44,320 nt of DNA from an uncultured Kiritimatiellota bacterium (GCA_934667425.1 CAKULV010000030.1:1-44320); one strand, 5' to 3'; shown: positions 24,023 to 33,184, counted from the first letter of the stretch. A program made the numbers and translations. The notes: a model not told the origin generated them from the sequence alone.

Positions 24023-25765
24023 TCAGACGCAGAACCAGTTGTAGCCCCGGTTGCCGCAGACCTCGACGACGTAGGTCTCCACCGGGTGGCTCCACCCCGG
24101 GCGGCGCGGCAGCGAGTCGCGGTAGCGCTTCGCCTGCGCGACCGTCTCGGCGTCCGGCGTCGCGCGGCCGAGGACCTTCTGCCGCCCGGCCTCCGCGTTC
24201 GTGAAGTACTTGAACTCCACGAGGCACGCGGGCTTCGCGAAGCCGGGCTTAGGCACCGCGAGGAAGTCGCAGCGGCCCTCCGGCGTGTTGTACTCCGTCT
24301 CTATCGAGTAGTACATCGGCAGGTAGTCCCACGTCCGGGACGCGAACGTCGTGCGGAAGAAGTTCTCGTTCATCTTGTCGAACGCCTGCGCCGGGATCCG
24401 CGCCTTCACGAAATGCTGCCAGTACGCCTCGAACAGGCCCCGCCACGTGCCGCCGTCGAGGGCGAGGTCTTCCGCCGCCCTGCCGAAGTGGCGGCGAGCC
24501 TCGTCCTCGTTCCTGAACTCCGAGAGCTCGTCGTAGTAGTCCACGAACATGTTCCGGATCGTGAGGTTCGGGATGCCGAGCCGGAACGGCGACTCGAACG
24601 TGAGGAGCCCGAGGTAGTAGAGGGCGTACGGGAAGAACTCCTCCGTGAAGAACTTCGCCCGCCCGAACTTGGCGGCGAGCCCGCCGCGCGAGGCCGCCTC
24701 GCCCTCGCCGCGCTCCACGTAGGCCTGCACGCGGGCGAGCGCGTTCGCCGTCCCGCCGGCGAGCCGGCGGATCCAGCCGATGTCCGTGCGGACGTTCGCG
24801 TCCAGCGGCATCTCGGGTATCCTCCCCTTGTTGACGACGAGGCAGCGCAGGTACCAGTTGCAGATCGTCGCGTTGTAGAGCGGCTCCGCGCCCGGCAGGA
24901 AGCGGTAGCCGTCGTAGAACGCCTTGAGGTCGGAGAGGACGGCCGGGTAGTTGGCCCGGTCGAAGCCCCGGTCGGCGAATATCTCCTCGACGTACTTCGC
25001 GACCTGCGACTCCGAGAAGCCGACGATTCCGAGCTTGTCCTCGTCGAGGCTTACGACCGTCCCCACGTTGAAGCCGCTGGAGAGGTCGTCGAGCGTAATC
25101 GGCAGCACCCCCGTGAAGTACGTCCGCCCCACCGTGCCGTCCGCGAGCCCCGCCTTGAACGACTTGAAGAACGCCTTGAAGAACGACTCGCGCGCCGCGT
25201 CCGCGTCGTGCCCGCAGATCGCGTCGTACTCCGCGTCCCACCGCGAGACTACGAGCTCGTTCGTGAAGTTGTCGTACTCGTCGATGATCACGTAGAGCGG
25301 GGGGAGCCTCCTGTCCGCGATGACGCGGCGAAGCGCGTCGATCATGGCGGACGGCGTCTCGGCGGACACCGCATCGCTCCAGTCCGCGAGATGCCCGTAG
25401 GAGACGGCGAAGCTGCCGACCATCCCGCGCACGTTCGCGCAGAACCGCTCTTCGATCTCCCTGACCGTACCGACCTGGATCGTCGAGAAGTCGAACTTCA
25501 GGACGAGGAACGAGTTCGCGAGCGGCGTCGGGTCCCGGCCGATGTCCGTCCGCCCGAAGAGTTCGCCGAAGCGGTCCTTGAAGTTGACGTCGTAGTAGTA
25601 CCCCAGCATCGAGCACCATAGCGACTTGCCGAAGCGCTTCGGGCGCAGGAAGACGGGCGTCTTCACGTCCTCCAATGCGCGGATGTAGGCAGTGTTGTCC
25701 ACGAGGTAGCACTCGCGCACGACCTCCTCCCAGTTCATCACGCCATATGGCACCTTCCGCTTCAT
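24023..25765 (-). CDS. AAA-ATPase_like / PD-(D/E)XK nuclease-like protein, longer subfamily
   Basis: 580 residues. Walker A-like RPKRFGKSLWCSML near residue 40, Walker B YVIIDEYDNF, and a C-terminal nuclease-like core EGRCDFLAV...CLVEFKYF. It shares its architecture with the 519-residue copies but only limited sequence, and lacks their MEKLATDIYTF start. Expected to be cytosolic; biological role unknown. The ATG at 25765 has no ribosome site, and a TGGTATAAT box ends 7 nt before it, predicting a leaderless mRNA. Codons strongly prefer G/C at the third position, leaving a long open frame on the opposite strand. It sits between two gene fragments (23895 and 25803). Confidence 0.85.
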   Translation of the reverse strand: MKRKVPYGVMNWEEVVRECYLVDNTAYIRALEDVKTPVFLRPKRFGKSLWCSMLGYYYDVNFKDRFGELFGRTDIGRDPTPLANSFLVLKFDFSTIQVGTVREIEERFCANVRGMVGSFAVSYGHLADWSDAVSAETPSAMIDALRRVIADRRLPPLYVIIDEYDNFTNELVVSRWDAEYDAICGHDADAARESFFKAFFKSFKAGLADGTVGRTYFTGVLPITLDDLSSGFNVGTVVSLDEDKLGIVGFSESQVAKYVEEIFADRGFDRANYPAVLSDLKAFYDGYRFLPGAEPLYNATICNWYLRCLVVNKGRIPEMPLDANVRTDIGWIRRLAGGTANALARVQAYVERGEGEAASRGGLAAKFGRAKFFTEEFFPYALYYLGLLTFESPFRLGIPNLTIRNMFVDYYDELSEFRNEDEARRHFGRAAEDLALDGGTWRGLFEAYWQHFVKARIPAQAFDKMNENFFRTTFASRTWDYLPMYYSIETEYNTPEGRCDFLAVPKPGFAKPACLVEFKYFTNAEAGRQKVLGRATPDAETVAQAKRYRDSLPRRPGWSHPVETYVVEVCGNRGYNWFCV

Positions 25766-25772
25766 GCCGCAC

Positions 25773-25781
25773 ATTATACCA
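25773..25781 (-). promoter_or_regulatory. Extended -10 promoter of the 580-residue ATPase gene
   Basis: TGG TATAAT with 7 nt to the ATG. The stretch ATGGTATAATGnGCGGCATG is shared with ATPase copy 1 even though the proteins are distant. Confidence 0.6.
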
Positions 25782-25802
25782 TACCGCCCTAAAACTGTTT
25801 CC

Positions 25803-25864
25803 GTTTTTCCGCACCTTCCCGACGGACCCGTAGCCGAGGGGGCCAGATCGAAGGCAAAGGCGCC
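25803..25864 (-). pseudogene. Duplicated 3' fragment of the glycoside-hydrolase-like gene
   Basis: About 62 bp closely match 8939-9003, the 3' part of the gene at 8900. In one frame it reads AFDLAP and in another PLGYGSVGKV, because a G-run is one base shorter (5 versus 6). It starts shortly after the metallophosphoesterase stop and is not translated as part of any gene. Confidence 0.7.
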
Positions 25865-25877
25865 ACATGGCTCATGG

Positions 25878-27263
25878 TCACACCTTCCCCGACCAAACCA
25901 ACGGACGTCCTTTGACGCCAAGGCTGTTGAACGGTGTCACGATAATGCGGCGCAACGACGGCGGAAGTTCACAGATGCCGAACACGCATGACGCGGGCTC
26001 AAGACGATCAGGCAACGGGCCGAGGACGCCAGGCTGGTAGACGCGCTTCACGCAAGTCACGCCCGACTCGCCCTCGATGCGCACCTCATAGTCAAACACC
26101 CGGGAAAGGGAATCGCCGCTCCCGGCGGCCGCAGTGAACTCGACCGTCAACTGTTCCTCGTCCACTCCATTCGGACTCTTGCCTTGGCGCGAGATTACGT
26201 CTATCGCCGCACCCGCAGGGAACTGAGGGGCGTTGGCCGATGAGGCACGTGCGGCGAACGCAAAGGCCGGCGCCGCCGGACTGGCAGGAACCGGCACAAC
26301 CCAGTCCTCGCCGATCTTTTTCATCTTCGTCAACTCATAGCGCGACAGACGCAAACGCCGTGGGTAAACCTCCATCAGCATCCCTTGCGAACCGCCGCGC
26401 ATCCATGCCATGCGCGTCTTCGCACCACTGTTCTCGCGCCCATCCGGCAGGTAGACACACCTCAGCGCCGCCGTGCCGACAGACGTAAACGCACCCTGCC
26501 AAACGCTTCGTTCGTCCACCAGCGAGTAGTGCGTATGCCCTGAAAAGGCGACGGCGTTCGGATAGTCTGCCAGGACTTCCGAAGTCGCCCCGCCATTCTT
26601 CTGGTCCCAGGCAGTCGGCCCATAGCACGTGTCCTTCGGGTGCGCATGCTGGACGAAGAAGAATGGCTTAGGTCCGGCGAGTTCGGCGCGGTGCGAATCC
26701 AGAAACGCCCGTAAGGCATTCCCATCGAGGTTTTCTCCCCAGTGCGCGCCAATAAAGGCATACCCCTTGACGCGCCGGATAAAGAACGGCGTCCACTCCT
26801 CACCGAAAAGTTGCCTCCAGTTCGCGCGGATGTCATTGTAAAGCGCACCAGCGCAGGCGGCAGCATCCAGTTTGCCGGCTGCCTTGGCCATCAAGAAGAA
26901 GTCCCGCTCATGGTTGCCCGTGACGATGACGCGCACCGGTTCTGGGCCACCCTCGAAGGCATGCTTCCACGCTTCTACCACGACATGCATCTCCGACATC
27001 CAGCCTCCGTTCGTCAAATCACCTGCGATTATGACCGCATCAACGCCATTATCCCGATAGAAACGCAGCGTATTCTCGAAAATGGCGATGTGAGCCTTGC
27101 TTTTGCGCCGCGCCTCGTCAGAAAGGTGTATATCACTCAGTATGCCAACCTTAAGTGCCGGATGTTCGCCGTCCGTAAACGCACCTGCTTGACAAACCAT
27201 CGCACCGCCAACGCTGGCGGATAGAAATCCAAGAAAGTCTCTCCTACCTATCACATCTCTCAT
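25878..27263 (-). CDS. Tat-exported calcineurin-like metallophosphoesterase
   Basis: 461 residues. GRRDFLGFLSASVGGAMVCQ is a twin-arginine signal. The metallophosphoesterase signature is complete: GILSDIHLS (about 41-49), AGDLTNGG, TGNHERD, QHAHP and SGHTHYS. These residues bind two metal ions that hydrolyse phosphate esters. A C-terminal beta domain of about 150 residues follows, with no obvious function. The ATG at 27263 follows AAAGGGGA and overlaps the TGA of a truncated ATPase reading frame (TGATG), so it probably uses that frame's promoter and may be translationally coupled to it. The substrate is unknown. Confidence 0.85.
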   Translation of the reverse strand: MRDVIGRRDFLGFLSASVGGAMVCQAGAFTDGEHPALKVGILSDIHLSDEARRKSKAHIAIFENTLRFYRDNGVDAVIIAGDLTNGGWMSEMHVVVEAWKHAFEGGPEPVRVIVTGNHERDFFLMAKAAGKLDAAACAGALYNDIRANWRQLFGEEWTPFFIRRVKGYAFIGAHWGENLDGNALRAFLDSHRAELAGPKPFFFVQHAHPKDTCYGPTAWDQKNGGATSEVLADYPNAVAFSGHTHYSLVDERSVWQGAFTSVGTAALRCVYLPDGRENSGAKTRMAWMRGGSQGMLMEVYPRRLRLSRYELTKMKKIGEDWVVPVPASPAAPAFAFAARASSANAPQFPAGAAIDVISRQGKSPNGVDEEQLTVEFTAAAGSGDSLSRVFDYEVRIEGESGVTCVKRVYQPGVLGPLPDRLEPASCVFGICELPPSLRRIIVTPFNSLGVKGRPLVWSGKV

Positions 27264-27367
27264 CAGATTTCCCCTTTCCCGGAACGCCGAAGCCCCGTCA
27301 AGACCTTGACGATGCCAAGATCGGCATAAGGCCGCACTTTTTCAAGATAATCATGTCGAATAACCAT
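27263..27367 (-). pseudogene. Decapitated AAA_14-type ATPase: N-terminus through Walker A only
   Basis: A 34-codon frame, MVIRHDYLEKVRPYADLGIV then KVLTGLRRSGKGEI and stop. This is the characteristic start of AAA_14/DUF4143 ATPases (usually about 400 residues), whose P-loop reads GvRRsGKS/T. Here it ends two residues after GKG, so the final Ser/Thr and all other motifs are gone. The ATG keeps an AGAGG site and an upstream TGGTACAAT box. Its TGA overlaps the metallophosphoesterase start. It may now serve only as a leader that delivers ribosomes to that gene. Confidence 0.75.
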
Positions 27368-27386
27368 AATATTCCTCTTGCCGGAC

Positions 27387-27395
27387 ATTGTACCA
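27387..27395 (-). promoter_or_regulatory. Extended -10 promoter of the truncated ATPase and metallophosphoesterase
   Basis: TGG TACAAT, about 19 nt before the truncated ATPase start. No good -35 box is seen. The gap 27368-27491 holds only this box; no convincing terminator was found after the gene ending at 27492. Confidence 0.4.
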
Positions 27396-27491
27396 TAGAT
27401 TACAGTCGAACGAATGATCGAAATTCAGGTTTGTTCGACCTAAACAAAATCCCGATGGGCAACTACAACAGTCCGTCTTCCCCATCTAAGA

Positions 27492-29828
27492 TCATCTAAC
27501 TACGAAAACGAAGCCACTCTCAACGAATCTGACCGAAACCGTACGGTAGCCATCATCATCTGTTTCCGAGATCGTCTTGCTTAATTTATACCCTTTGACG
27601 CGAGAGACGCGAAGAGCATTGTACAGTTTCATGGCCTCATCCGCCTTGAGCTTCGCCACACTGCGAGTGCCAGACACAAGCCCGCTCCCGGCCAAGCCAA
27701 TAATCGTGCAATGTATGTCGCCCGCCACGACAATCGCACTGTCAGTCTTGAGGACGGCATCCGCGTCGTCCATACTGACGCAAAAGCCGGTATCGTTCGC
27801 AAAATCTATCGCAAAACCATCAAACGACCGCTCTGTGCGCGGCCAAATGCAACCATCGTCTACCTTTAACACCGCGCCATCCGCCACAGATTCAGCCATT
27901 CCGAACGACAACACGCCCGCGCCACTCTTGACAACCGTCTTGCCTGCCGTCACATAGCCAAACTCGAATACATTACCAGCAAGAGGCTCAAGGTTTGCCC
28001 CCTCATGCGCGATGAGTTCCTGGACGCGGATAGTGGCATCTGTCGCCGCCTCGCTCGTCACTTTTGAGGAGTCGGGATTCACGATCTTCAAAGTGCCATG
28101 CGGCAGACCGTTTGCTCCCAGACGGAACAGGCAATTCCAATCGACCTTCACCGTACCATAATATTCACTCGTATCGCCTAACAGCTCGCCGCCAAACTGG
28201 ACTTCATCTTCGCCAACACGCTCATCGTATTGCGGATGGCATGCGAAATAAATGCAAGAAGCGGTATCGCCTATCAGTTTAGACCTTATGCGCCACGGAA
28301 GACCGTAGCGTCCACCCAAGAACACAAATGGACTTGCCTCATCCGCAAAGACAGTGAATGTCGATTCTGCCGATGTGGTCACGGCATTGCTTATGCTCCC
28401 TACGGTTGTAAACATCGTACATTCTTCCTTTTTGGTCTTGCCGTTGGAGAGTGCCCACAAATCGCCGAAATGCGGATTGCTTCCAGATGAAAAGCGGATT
28501 GTCCCATTGAGTACAAGTCTATCTCCAAGGAATGTCGGATATGTCCCGAGCGCATACAGCCATTTAGCGTTTGCGAAATAGTTAGTACCCTTATGTGGCG
28601 CCGAGCCATCGCTCCAATTGCCCGCTCGCTCAAAAGAGTTGACCGTAAAGTCATCGGATTTCGTCAGCACCACATAGCCGTCACTTTCACCGAATGTCGT
28701 GGGCAATATGGGCAAAGAAGGCCCTTCGTTCACAAGGAACACTTCGCATGCATTTTCAGCTGTCCGTATTTCAACCCGGACATGACGCAGATTGATATCC
28801 GATAGATCAAAATCACTTTCGGTAAGGCTACCGACTGTCATCGGCACGGAAATGATCCGAATGGCATGTGACGGCATCACTTGCACACTACCCATGGACA
28901 ACTTGACCTTTCCGCCCAAGACAAACTCCTCTGTGACGACAATGCCGCCATCCAATCTTGCCGACGGATCGCCTGCCTCAGAGCAATCCAACACCGTGCC
29001 ATCCGCGAGGTGCAGGCTCGCGACCGACAATGTGTTCGAAACGGGAACCGTCAGCGTTGCGGCGACATCCGTTTCGATCTTCGAGACCGGCACAACCGCG
29101 CTCGCCGATGCCGCCGTACCGAGTCGAGAATAGATGTTCGTAAGCTTAACCGACTTGGCATTCCTGAAGCCACTGTCGCCAAGATTGAGCGTTTGGTTCA
29201 TCCACACCTCTACAGAACCAAAGAACTGATCAGTATTGCCGTAGACGATCGATCCCGTCATATACTGCGGAATACCAGCCTTATTGGCGTTTCTGCCGTC
29301 ATCGGCCATGAATACGATTTTTGTGTCCGCGTCGCCAACGATGTTCATCCGAATCGCAATCCAGCCCGACTGACCAGTCGTGGGACTCATCTGTCCGCCA
29401 ACCATCTCCACGTGCCCCAAGACAGTCAGATTCCCCTTGAACACGATTGGACACGTCGAGCCAAACTGCGCAATGCGCCCCTTGTCAACGATCCGCAAGT
29501 CATTGATGACCACGGGGAATTCTTCCATGTTCGCCCACGTTGTACCCGACCCCCAGCGGCGCAAGCCGCTTGCCGTAAGGGAATCGCCCTGAAACGTACA
29601 GGGATAGAAGCAGATGCCTTGCGCATAGTAGTTTGTCCCAGCGTGCGGAGGCAACCCGTCGCTCCAAGATCCTGCAGTGGTCATGGAGCTCTTGAAATTG
29701 GAGGCTGCATTATATTCGTTTAAGGATAGTGTCACGTAGCCCCCTTCCTCGTCATAGGCTGCAAGGGACGCTTGGGACAGGATGGCGACCATGGCGATGA
29801 CGACCGATCTTCTCAGTGATGATTTCAT
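27492..29828 (-). CDS. Secreted beta-rich protein of the NYY-module family, paralog 2
   Basis: 778 residues with signal peptide MKSSLRRSVVIAMVAILSQA after AAAGGAGA. The shared module appears twice and clearly: residues about 29-88 (GGYVTLSLNEYN, AGSWSDGLPPHAGTNYY, FQGDSL) and about 382-437 (DGYVVLTKSDDF, AGNWSDGSAPHKGTNYF, FLGDRLVLNG). The protein is thus built of two related halves of about 350-390 residues, each with predicted beta-strand repeats. The last 20 residues, DGYRTV to FVFVVR, align without gaps to paralogs 1 and 3. It lies 27 nt after the heparinase-like gene and is probably in the GH28 operon. Its DNA looks less GC-rich than its paralogs. Confidence 0.78.
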   Translation of the reverse strand: MKSSLRRSVVIAMVAILSQASLAAYDEEGGYVTLSLNEYNAASNFKSSMTTAGSWSDGLPPHAGTNYYAQGICFYPCTFQGDSLTASGLRRWGSGTTWANMEEFPVVINDLRIVDKGRIAQFGSTCPIVFKGNLTVLGHVEMVGGQMSPTTGQSGWIAIRMNIVGDADTKIVFMADDGRNANKAGIPQYMTGSIVYGNTDQFFGSVEVWMNQTLNLGDSGFRNAKSVKLTNIYSRLGTAASASAVVPVSKIETDVAATLTVPVSNTLSVASLHLADGTVLDCSEAGDPSARLDGGIVVTEEFVLGGKVKLSMGSVQVMPSHAIRIISVPMTVGSLTESDFDLSDINLRHVRVEIRTAENACEVFLVNEGPSLPILPTTFGESDGYVVLTKSDDFTVNSFERAGNWSDGSAPHKGTNYFANAKWLYALGTYPTFLGDRLVLNGTIRFSSGSNPHFGDLWALSNGKTKKEECTMFTTVGSISNAVTTSAESTFTVFADEASPFVFLGGRYGLPWRIRSKLIGDTASCIYFACHPQYDERVGEDEVQFGGELLGDTSEYYGTVKVDWNCLFRLGANGLPHGTLKIVNPDSSKVTSEAATDATIRVQELIAHEGANLEPLAGNVFEFGYVTAGKTVVKSGAGVLSFGMAESVADGAVLKVDDGCIWPRTERSFDGFAIDFANDTGFCVSMDDADAVLKTDSAIVVAGDIHCTIIGLAGSGLVSGTRSVAKLKADEAMKLYNALRVSRVKGYKLSKTISETDDDGYRTVSVRFVESGFVFVVR

Positions 29829-29855
29829 TTCTTGATCTCCTTTGTGCGTGTTTGG

Positions 29856-31787
29856 TTAGGGGTTGACGGCATTCCCATGCCGGCTAATCTCTGACGGATT
29901 CTCGCCAGGCGTGAAAGTGAGAGTAACCGCATGTTCGACAGAAGGTTCATCAATGGCGACAGCCCAGCGTGTCGGCTCGACACGCCTGGGATTGGGAAGC
30001 TTCTCTTCCTTCACGTGCCACTTCGCCCCATTCGTGTCAACGGTAAAGTCAAGCCGTTTCACGCCTTGGTCGGATTTGCGGATAATGGCGAAGGCATTTT
30101 CGCCTCGCTTCTCTACCTTTCCATACGTTATGATGGGACATTCATATGCGCCCGGCTTCGTGAACATGGCACGATCCGAAATCGTCGCGGAAGGATTTCC
30201 CCGGTCATACGCAAATGTGCGTTCAAGCACATGGATGTTGTCGTTCGTGTAAGTCGGCTTGAGGTCAAGGACAAGCGTATCGCGCGAATCGAGAAATTCC
30301 TTTCGCAAAATCTTCGCCCGATACTCCTTGCCCGCCGCCTGAAGCGTACCGTCTGGGTACGGCACCGCATGTCCATAGGAGTTGAGCATCGGATGGTTGT
30401 ATCGCTTGGACGTGAACGTATCGAAGTCGTATTCCTTGCCGCCCGTGTCCAGCACCATCTGCGTCCGCCCAAGGGCAAGGACAAACTGCCCCGCGTCATT
30501 GTGGTTGTGCGGAACGCCGTTGTTTCCGCCCTTGATGCAGGCCGAAAGCGTACTTGCGCCAGGAGAAAGCGTCCGTCCTATGTATATCTGGGCATCTTCA
30601 AGAAATGTCCTGATCGGCAAACGGTATTCCGGCACATTCTGCGCACTCTGGCAATCATTGTCGACAAAGGCTTTCAGCAGACAATTTGCAAGCCCGATGT
30701 TTGTCAAGGTGATGGATGATGTCATCGAGCAGGCAAACTCCGGCCACACCAGCTCGCATAAGGACATGACGGATGCGGGCGGGCCGAAAACCCGTCCATC
30801 GCCAAACATAGGCACTGCCCCAACCGCGAGCTGGAACTCATATGCGCAGAGACAGCATCGCCTTGCCTTTGCGTCCGCAAAGAAGTCCACCTTCCCGGCG
30901 GTTGCCTTGCGCACAAAGAGGCCAAGCCGAGCGTACTGCCCAAAACCGTAGTCGAAATAGGACGCGCCCTCCTGGCAGTAGCCCTCGTTGGAGAAACCGC
31001 CGAGATAGTACGGCATGGCACGTTCAGCTGCCTCGACGAACTTTGCGCGCGTTTCCGCGTCAGGAATCATGAACAGGGCAGATACGACGGACTGGTAGTG
31101 GCAGGCGGGGTTCCAGTTGTTGTCGCCAAAGAACCACCCGTTCTCCGGATGATGCGCGTTGTAATCCGCTGCCGACGCAAGATAGGTGCGATAGCATTGC
31201 TTCCATGTCTTCTCCACAAGGTTCGAGACCGTCGTTTCGGGGATTCTCCCCTTCAGAAGGTCAAGCACAATGGCCACATTAAGGGCCATCTCCGAGACGT
31301 TAAGGTCGATTGTGGAATATTTTCCGTAGAAGTTCCCGAAGTGCGGACGGTCATGATAGGGATTCATCCATGTCGTCTGGGCGGCAATCGCATCCAACCG
31401 CTCGATGAGGTTCGGGAGGAAGCGCCCCTTGTTCTCCATGCATTCGGCAAAGGCGAGCGGCATGATGCTGCGTCCTCGACGACCTGAGATCGGCCCCCAC
31501 ACCTCCTTGTCCTGATTGGTGTAGACCGAGTCGTCCAGCTGTTCCATCGGCTTGGCGACAATGGACTCTGCCGAACGGATTACTGAATCCGCAGTCTTGT
31601 CGTTCGCGATCCTCCCCCAAGCATCCCTGTTCGTTATGCGCATCTCCGCAAAGCCCGACTCCTCACGCAACAGGGCGGCAATTTCCTTCACTCGGGCCAA
31701 ATTCTGCGGCGGATAAGATTTCGCACGTGCCGTCAATGTCACCATTTCGGAGATGGCCAGTGCAAGGGCAACCAACTGTTGCTTCAT
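29856..31787 (-). CDS. Heparinase II/III-family polysaccharide lyase-like protein
   Basis: 643 residues from MKQQLVALALAISEMVTLTA, a signal peptide after AAAGGAGAG. The N-terminal half is alpha-helical, as in the alpha/alpha toroid of these lyases. The C-terminal beta part contains the family signature HNHNDAGQFVLALG and YDFDTFTSKRYNHP...SYGHAVPYPDG, with the His and Tyr expected near the active site. Members cleave uronic-acid-containing polysaccharides such as heparan or alginate by beta-elimination. A longer start at 31832 (TAATG overlap with the GH28 stop) is possible but gives a poorer signal peptide. Pairing with a GH28 gene suggests a uronate-rich substrate. Confidence 0.85.
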   Translation of the reverse strand: MKQQLVALALAISEMVTLTARAKSYPPQNLARVKEIAALLREESGFAEMRITNRDAWGRIANDKTADSVIRSAESIVAKPMEQLDDSVYTNQDKEVWGPISGRRGRSIMPLAFAECMENKGRFLPNLIERLDAIAAQTTWMNPYHDRPHFGNFYGKYSTIDLNVSEMALNVAIVLDLLKGRIPETTVSNLVEKTWKQCYRTYLASAADYNAHHPENGWFFGDNNWNPACHYQSVVSALFMIPDAETRAKFVEAAERAMPYYLGGFSNEGYCQEGASYFDYGFGQYARLGLFVRKATAGKVDFFADAKARRCCLCAYEFQLAVGAVPMFGDGRVFGPPASVMSLCELVWPEFACSMTSSITLTNIGLANCLLKAFVDNDCQSAQNVPEYRLPIRTFLEDAQIYIGRTLSPGASTLSACIKGGNNGVPHNHNDAGQFVLALGRTQMVLDTGGKEYDFDTFTSKRYNHPMLNSYGHAVPYPDGTLQAAGKEYRAKILRKEFLDSRDTLVLDLKPTYTNDNIHVLERTFAYDRGNPSATISDRAMFTKPGAYECPIITYGKVEKRGENAFAIIRKSDQGVKRLDFTVDTNGAKWHVKEEKLPNPRRVEPTRWAVAIDEPSVEHAVTLTFTPGENPSEISRHGNAVNP

Positions 31788-31831
31788 TTTTTTGCTCTCC
31801 TTTGCTTGCTGTTGCGGTTTCGTCCGAGCCA

Positions 31832-33178
31832 TTACAGGTCATCGAACGAACAGCCTGTGAAAGTAAAGTTGCGGCAGTTGAAGAACGGGTTGCCGCCGTT
31901 CGCATGGGGTACACCGCCCCAGCCAAAGCCCTGACGCACAACGCTCGGCACCTTGTCGCGAAGACGCGGTTCATGCTCCTTGATCCAAGGCGGACGAACA
32001 TCCGAATCGTCACTGCGAATGAACCGGCAGCCGGTAAACGAGAAATTTTCGAGCGGATGCTCCTTCGAGCCGACAAATTCCGGCATGGCGTAGGCGCGAG
32101 CGGTGACGTTGGCAAATGATATGTTCTTTACGCGATCAAGCCATTCACCCGCCTCAGTCGTCACGATGGTGATTGGGTATGTGTGTATGCGGTCCATCAC
32201 GATATTCGAGAAGACGATGTTTTCGATCACCGTCTTCTCAACGCCCGTATCGTGTCCTGGGCCGGAATCCTTATCGAACATCCACATGCAGATGCCTCGG
32301 CAGGCATCCACCATCGTGATATTGGAGAAGGTGCAGTCTCTCATCACGCCATCGCGGCACCAGGCGAGTCTAATGCAGTCGGTATAGCCGCGAAGTCGAC
32401 AGTTCGTGACGGTCACGCGTTCGCATGGGCGAACCTTCCCGTCCCGGTTGGGACGATTGTTGGCCCTTACGATAAGCGCGTCATCGCCCACCTCGATTCG
32501 GCAGTTCGAGACAGACACGTCTCGGCAGCAATTGAAATGGAGACCGTCATTGTTCGGATGATAGATGTTGGCGATCACTTTCGCCCGATCAAAGATCACG
32601 CGGTCGCAGTCGTGGATCATGTACGCCCAGCAGGACGGCTGATTGGTAATTGTGATATCGGTGACCGTGACATCGCTACAGCCTGCAAAGAGGACAAGGC
32701 GAGGCGGCGACAGTTTCCATCCGCCAATGCGTTCGTAGCGCCACTTGCCCCACTTTTCCTCTGGGAGCAGACGGACGAACGCATCTGCATTGCCATCTAT
32801 CATGCCGTTGCCTGTGATCGAAACCCCATGCGCCTCGTCGGCGGTTATGAGCGCCGAATCGCGTCCTCGGCACATGTTCTGTCCGATGACGTGCTTCAGG
32901 TTGTCTCGCGACTTGTAGTCCCGTACGTCAGCCGAAGCGAGCAGTTTCGCGTTGCGCTCGATGTGGAGATCGACGCCGTCCTTCAGGAAGATCGGGCGGA
33001 TGAGAAACGTACCCTTCTCTACGACGACACGGCCACCGCCATCCGCCGAACAGTCGTCTATCGCATTCTGGATGGCTGACGTGTCATCCGTCTTCCCATC
33101 GCCCTTTGCGCCGTACGTGCGCACGTCGAAATCCTTCGCCTGAACGGCAATTGCGGCCGTTGCCGCAACGATTACCAA
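31832..33178 (-). CDS. GH28-like pectinase/polygalacturonase with out-of-frame A10 start
   Basis: A right-handed beta-helix protein of about 450 residues. It starts FDVRTYGAKGDGKTDDTSAI, the usual GH28 opening, and carries NNDGLHF and GDDALIV, corresponding to the catalytic NTD and DD motifs; a clear GHG motif was not found. The in-frame start given is a TTG without a ribosome site. The better start is the ATG at 33195-33197 after AAAAGGA, but the A10 tract (33185-33194) puts it one base out of frame. With nine A residues it reads MKKKYFLVIVAATAAIAVQA, an excellent signal peptide. First gene after promoter copy B. Confidence 0.85.
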   Translation of the reverse strand: MVIVAATAAIAVQAKDFDVRTYGAKGDGKTDDTSAIQNAIDDCSADGGGRVVVEKGTFLIRPIFLKDGVDLHIERNAKLLASADVRDYKSRDNLKHVIGQNMCRGRDSALITADEAHGVSITGNGMIDGNADAFVRLLPEEKWGKWRYERIGGWKLSPPRLVLFAGCSDVTVTDITITNQPSCWAYMIHDCDRVIFDRAKVIANIYHPNNDGLHFNCCRDVSVSNCRIEVGDDALIVRANNRPNRDGKVRPCERVTVTNCRLRGYTDCIRLAWCRDGVMRDCTFSNITMVDACRGICMWMFDKDSGPGHDTGVEKTVIENIVFSNIVMDRIHTYPITIVTTEAGEWLDRVKNISFANVTARAYAMPEFVGSKEHPLENFSFTGCRFIRSDDSDVRPPWIKEHEPRLRDKVPSVVRQGFGWGGVPHANGGNPFFNCRNFTFTGCSFDDL

Positions 33179-33184
33179 GAAGTA

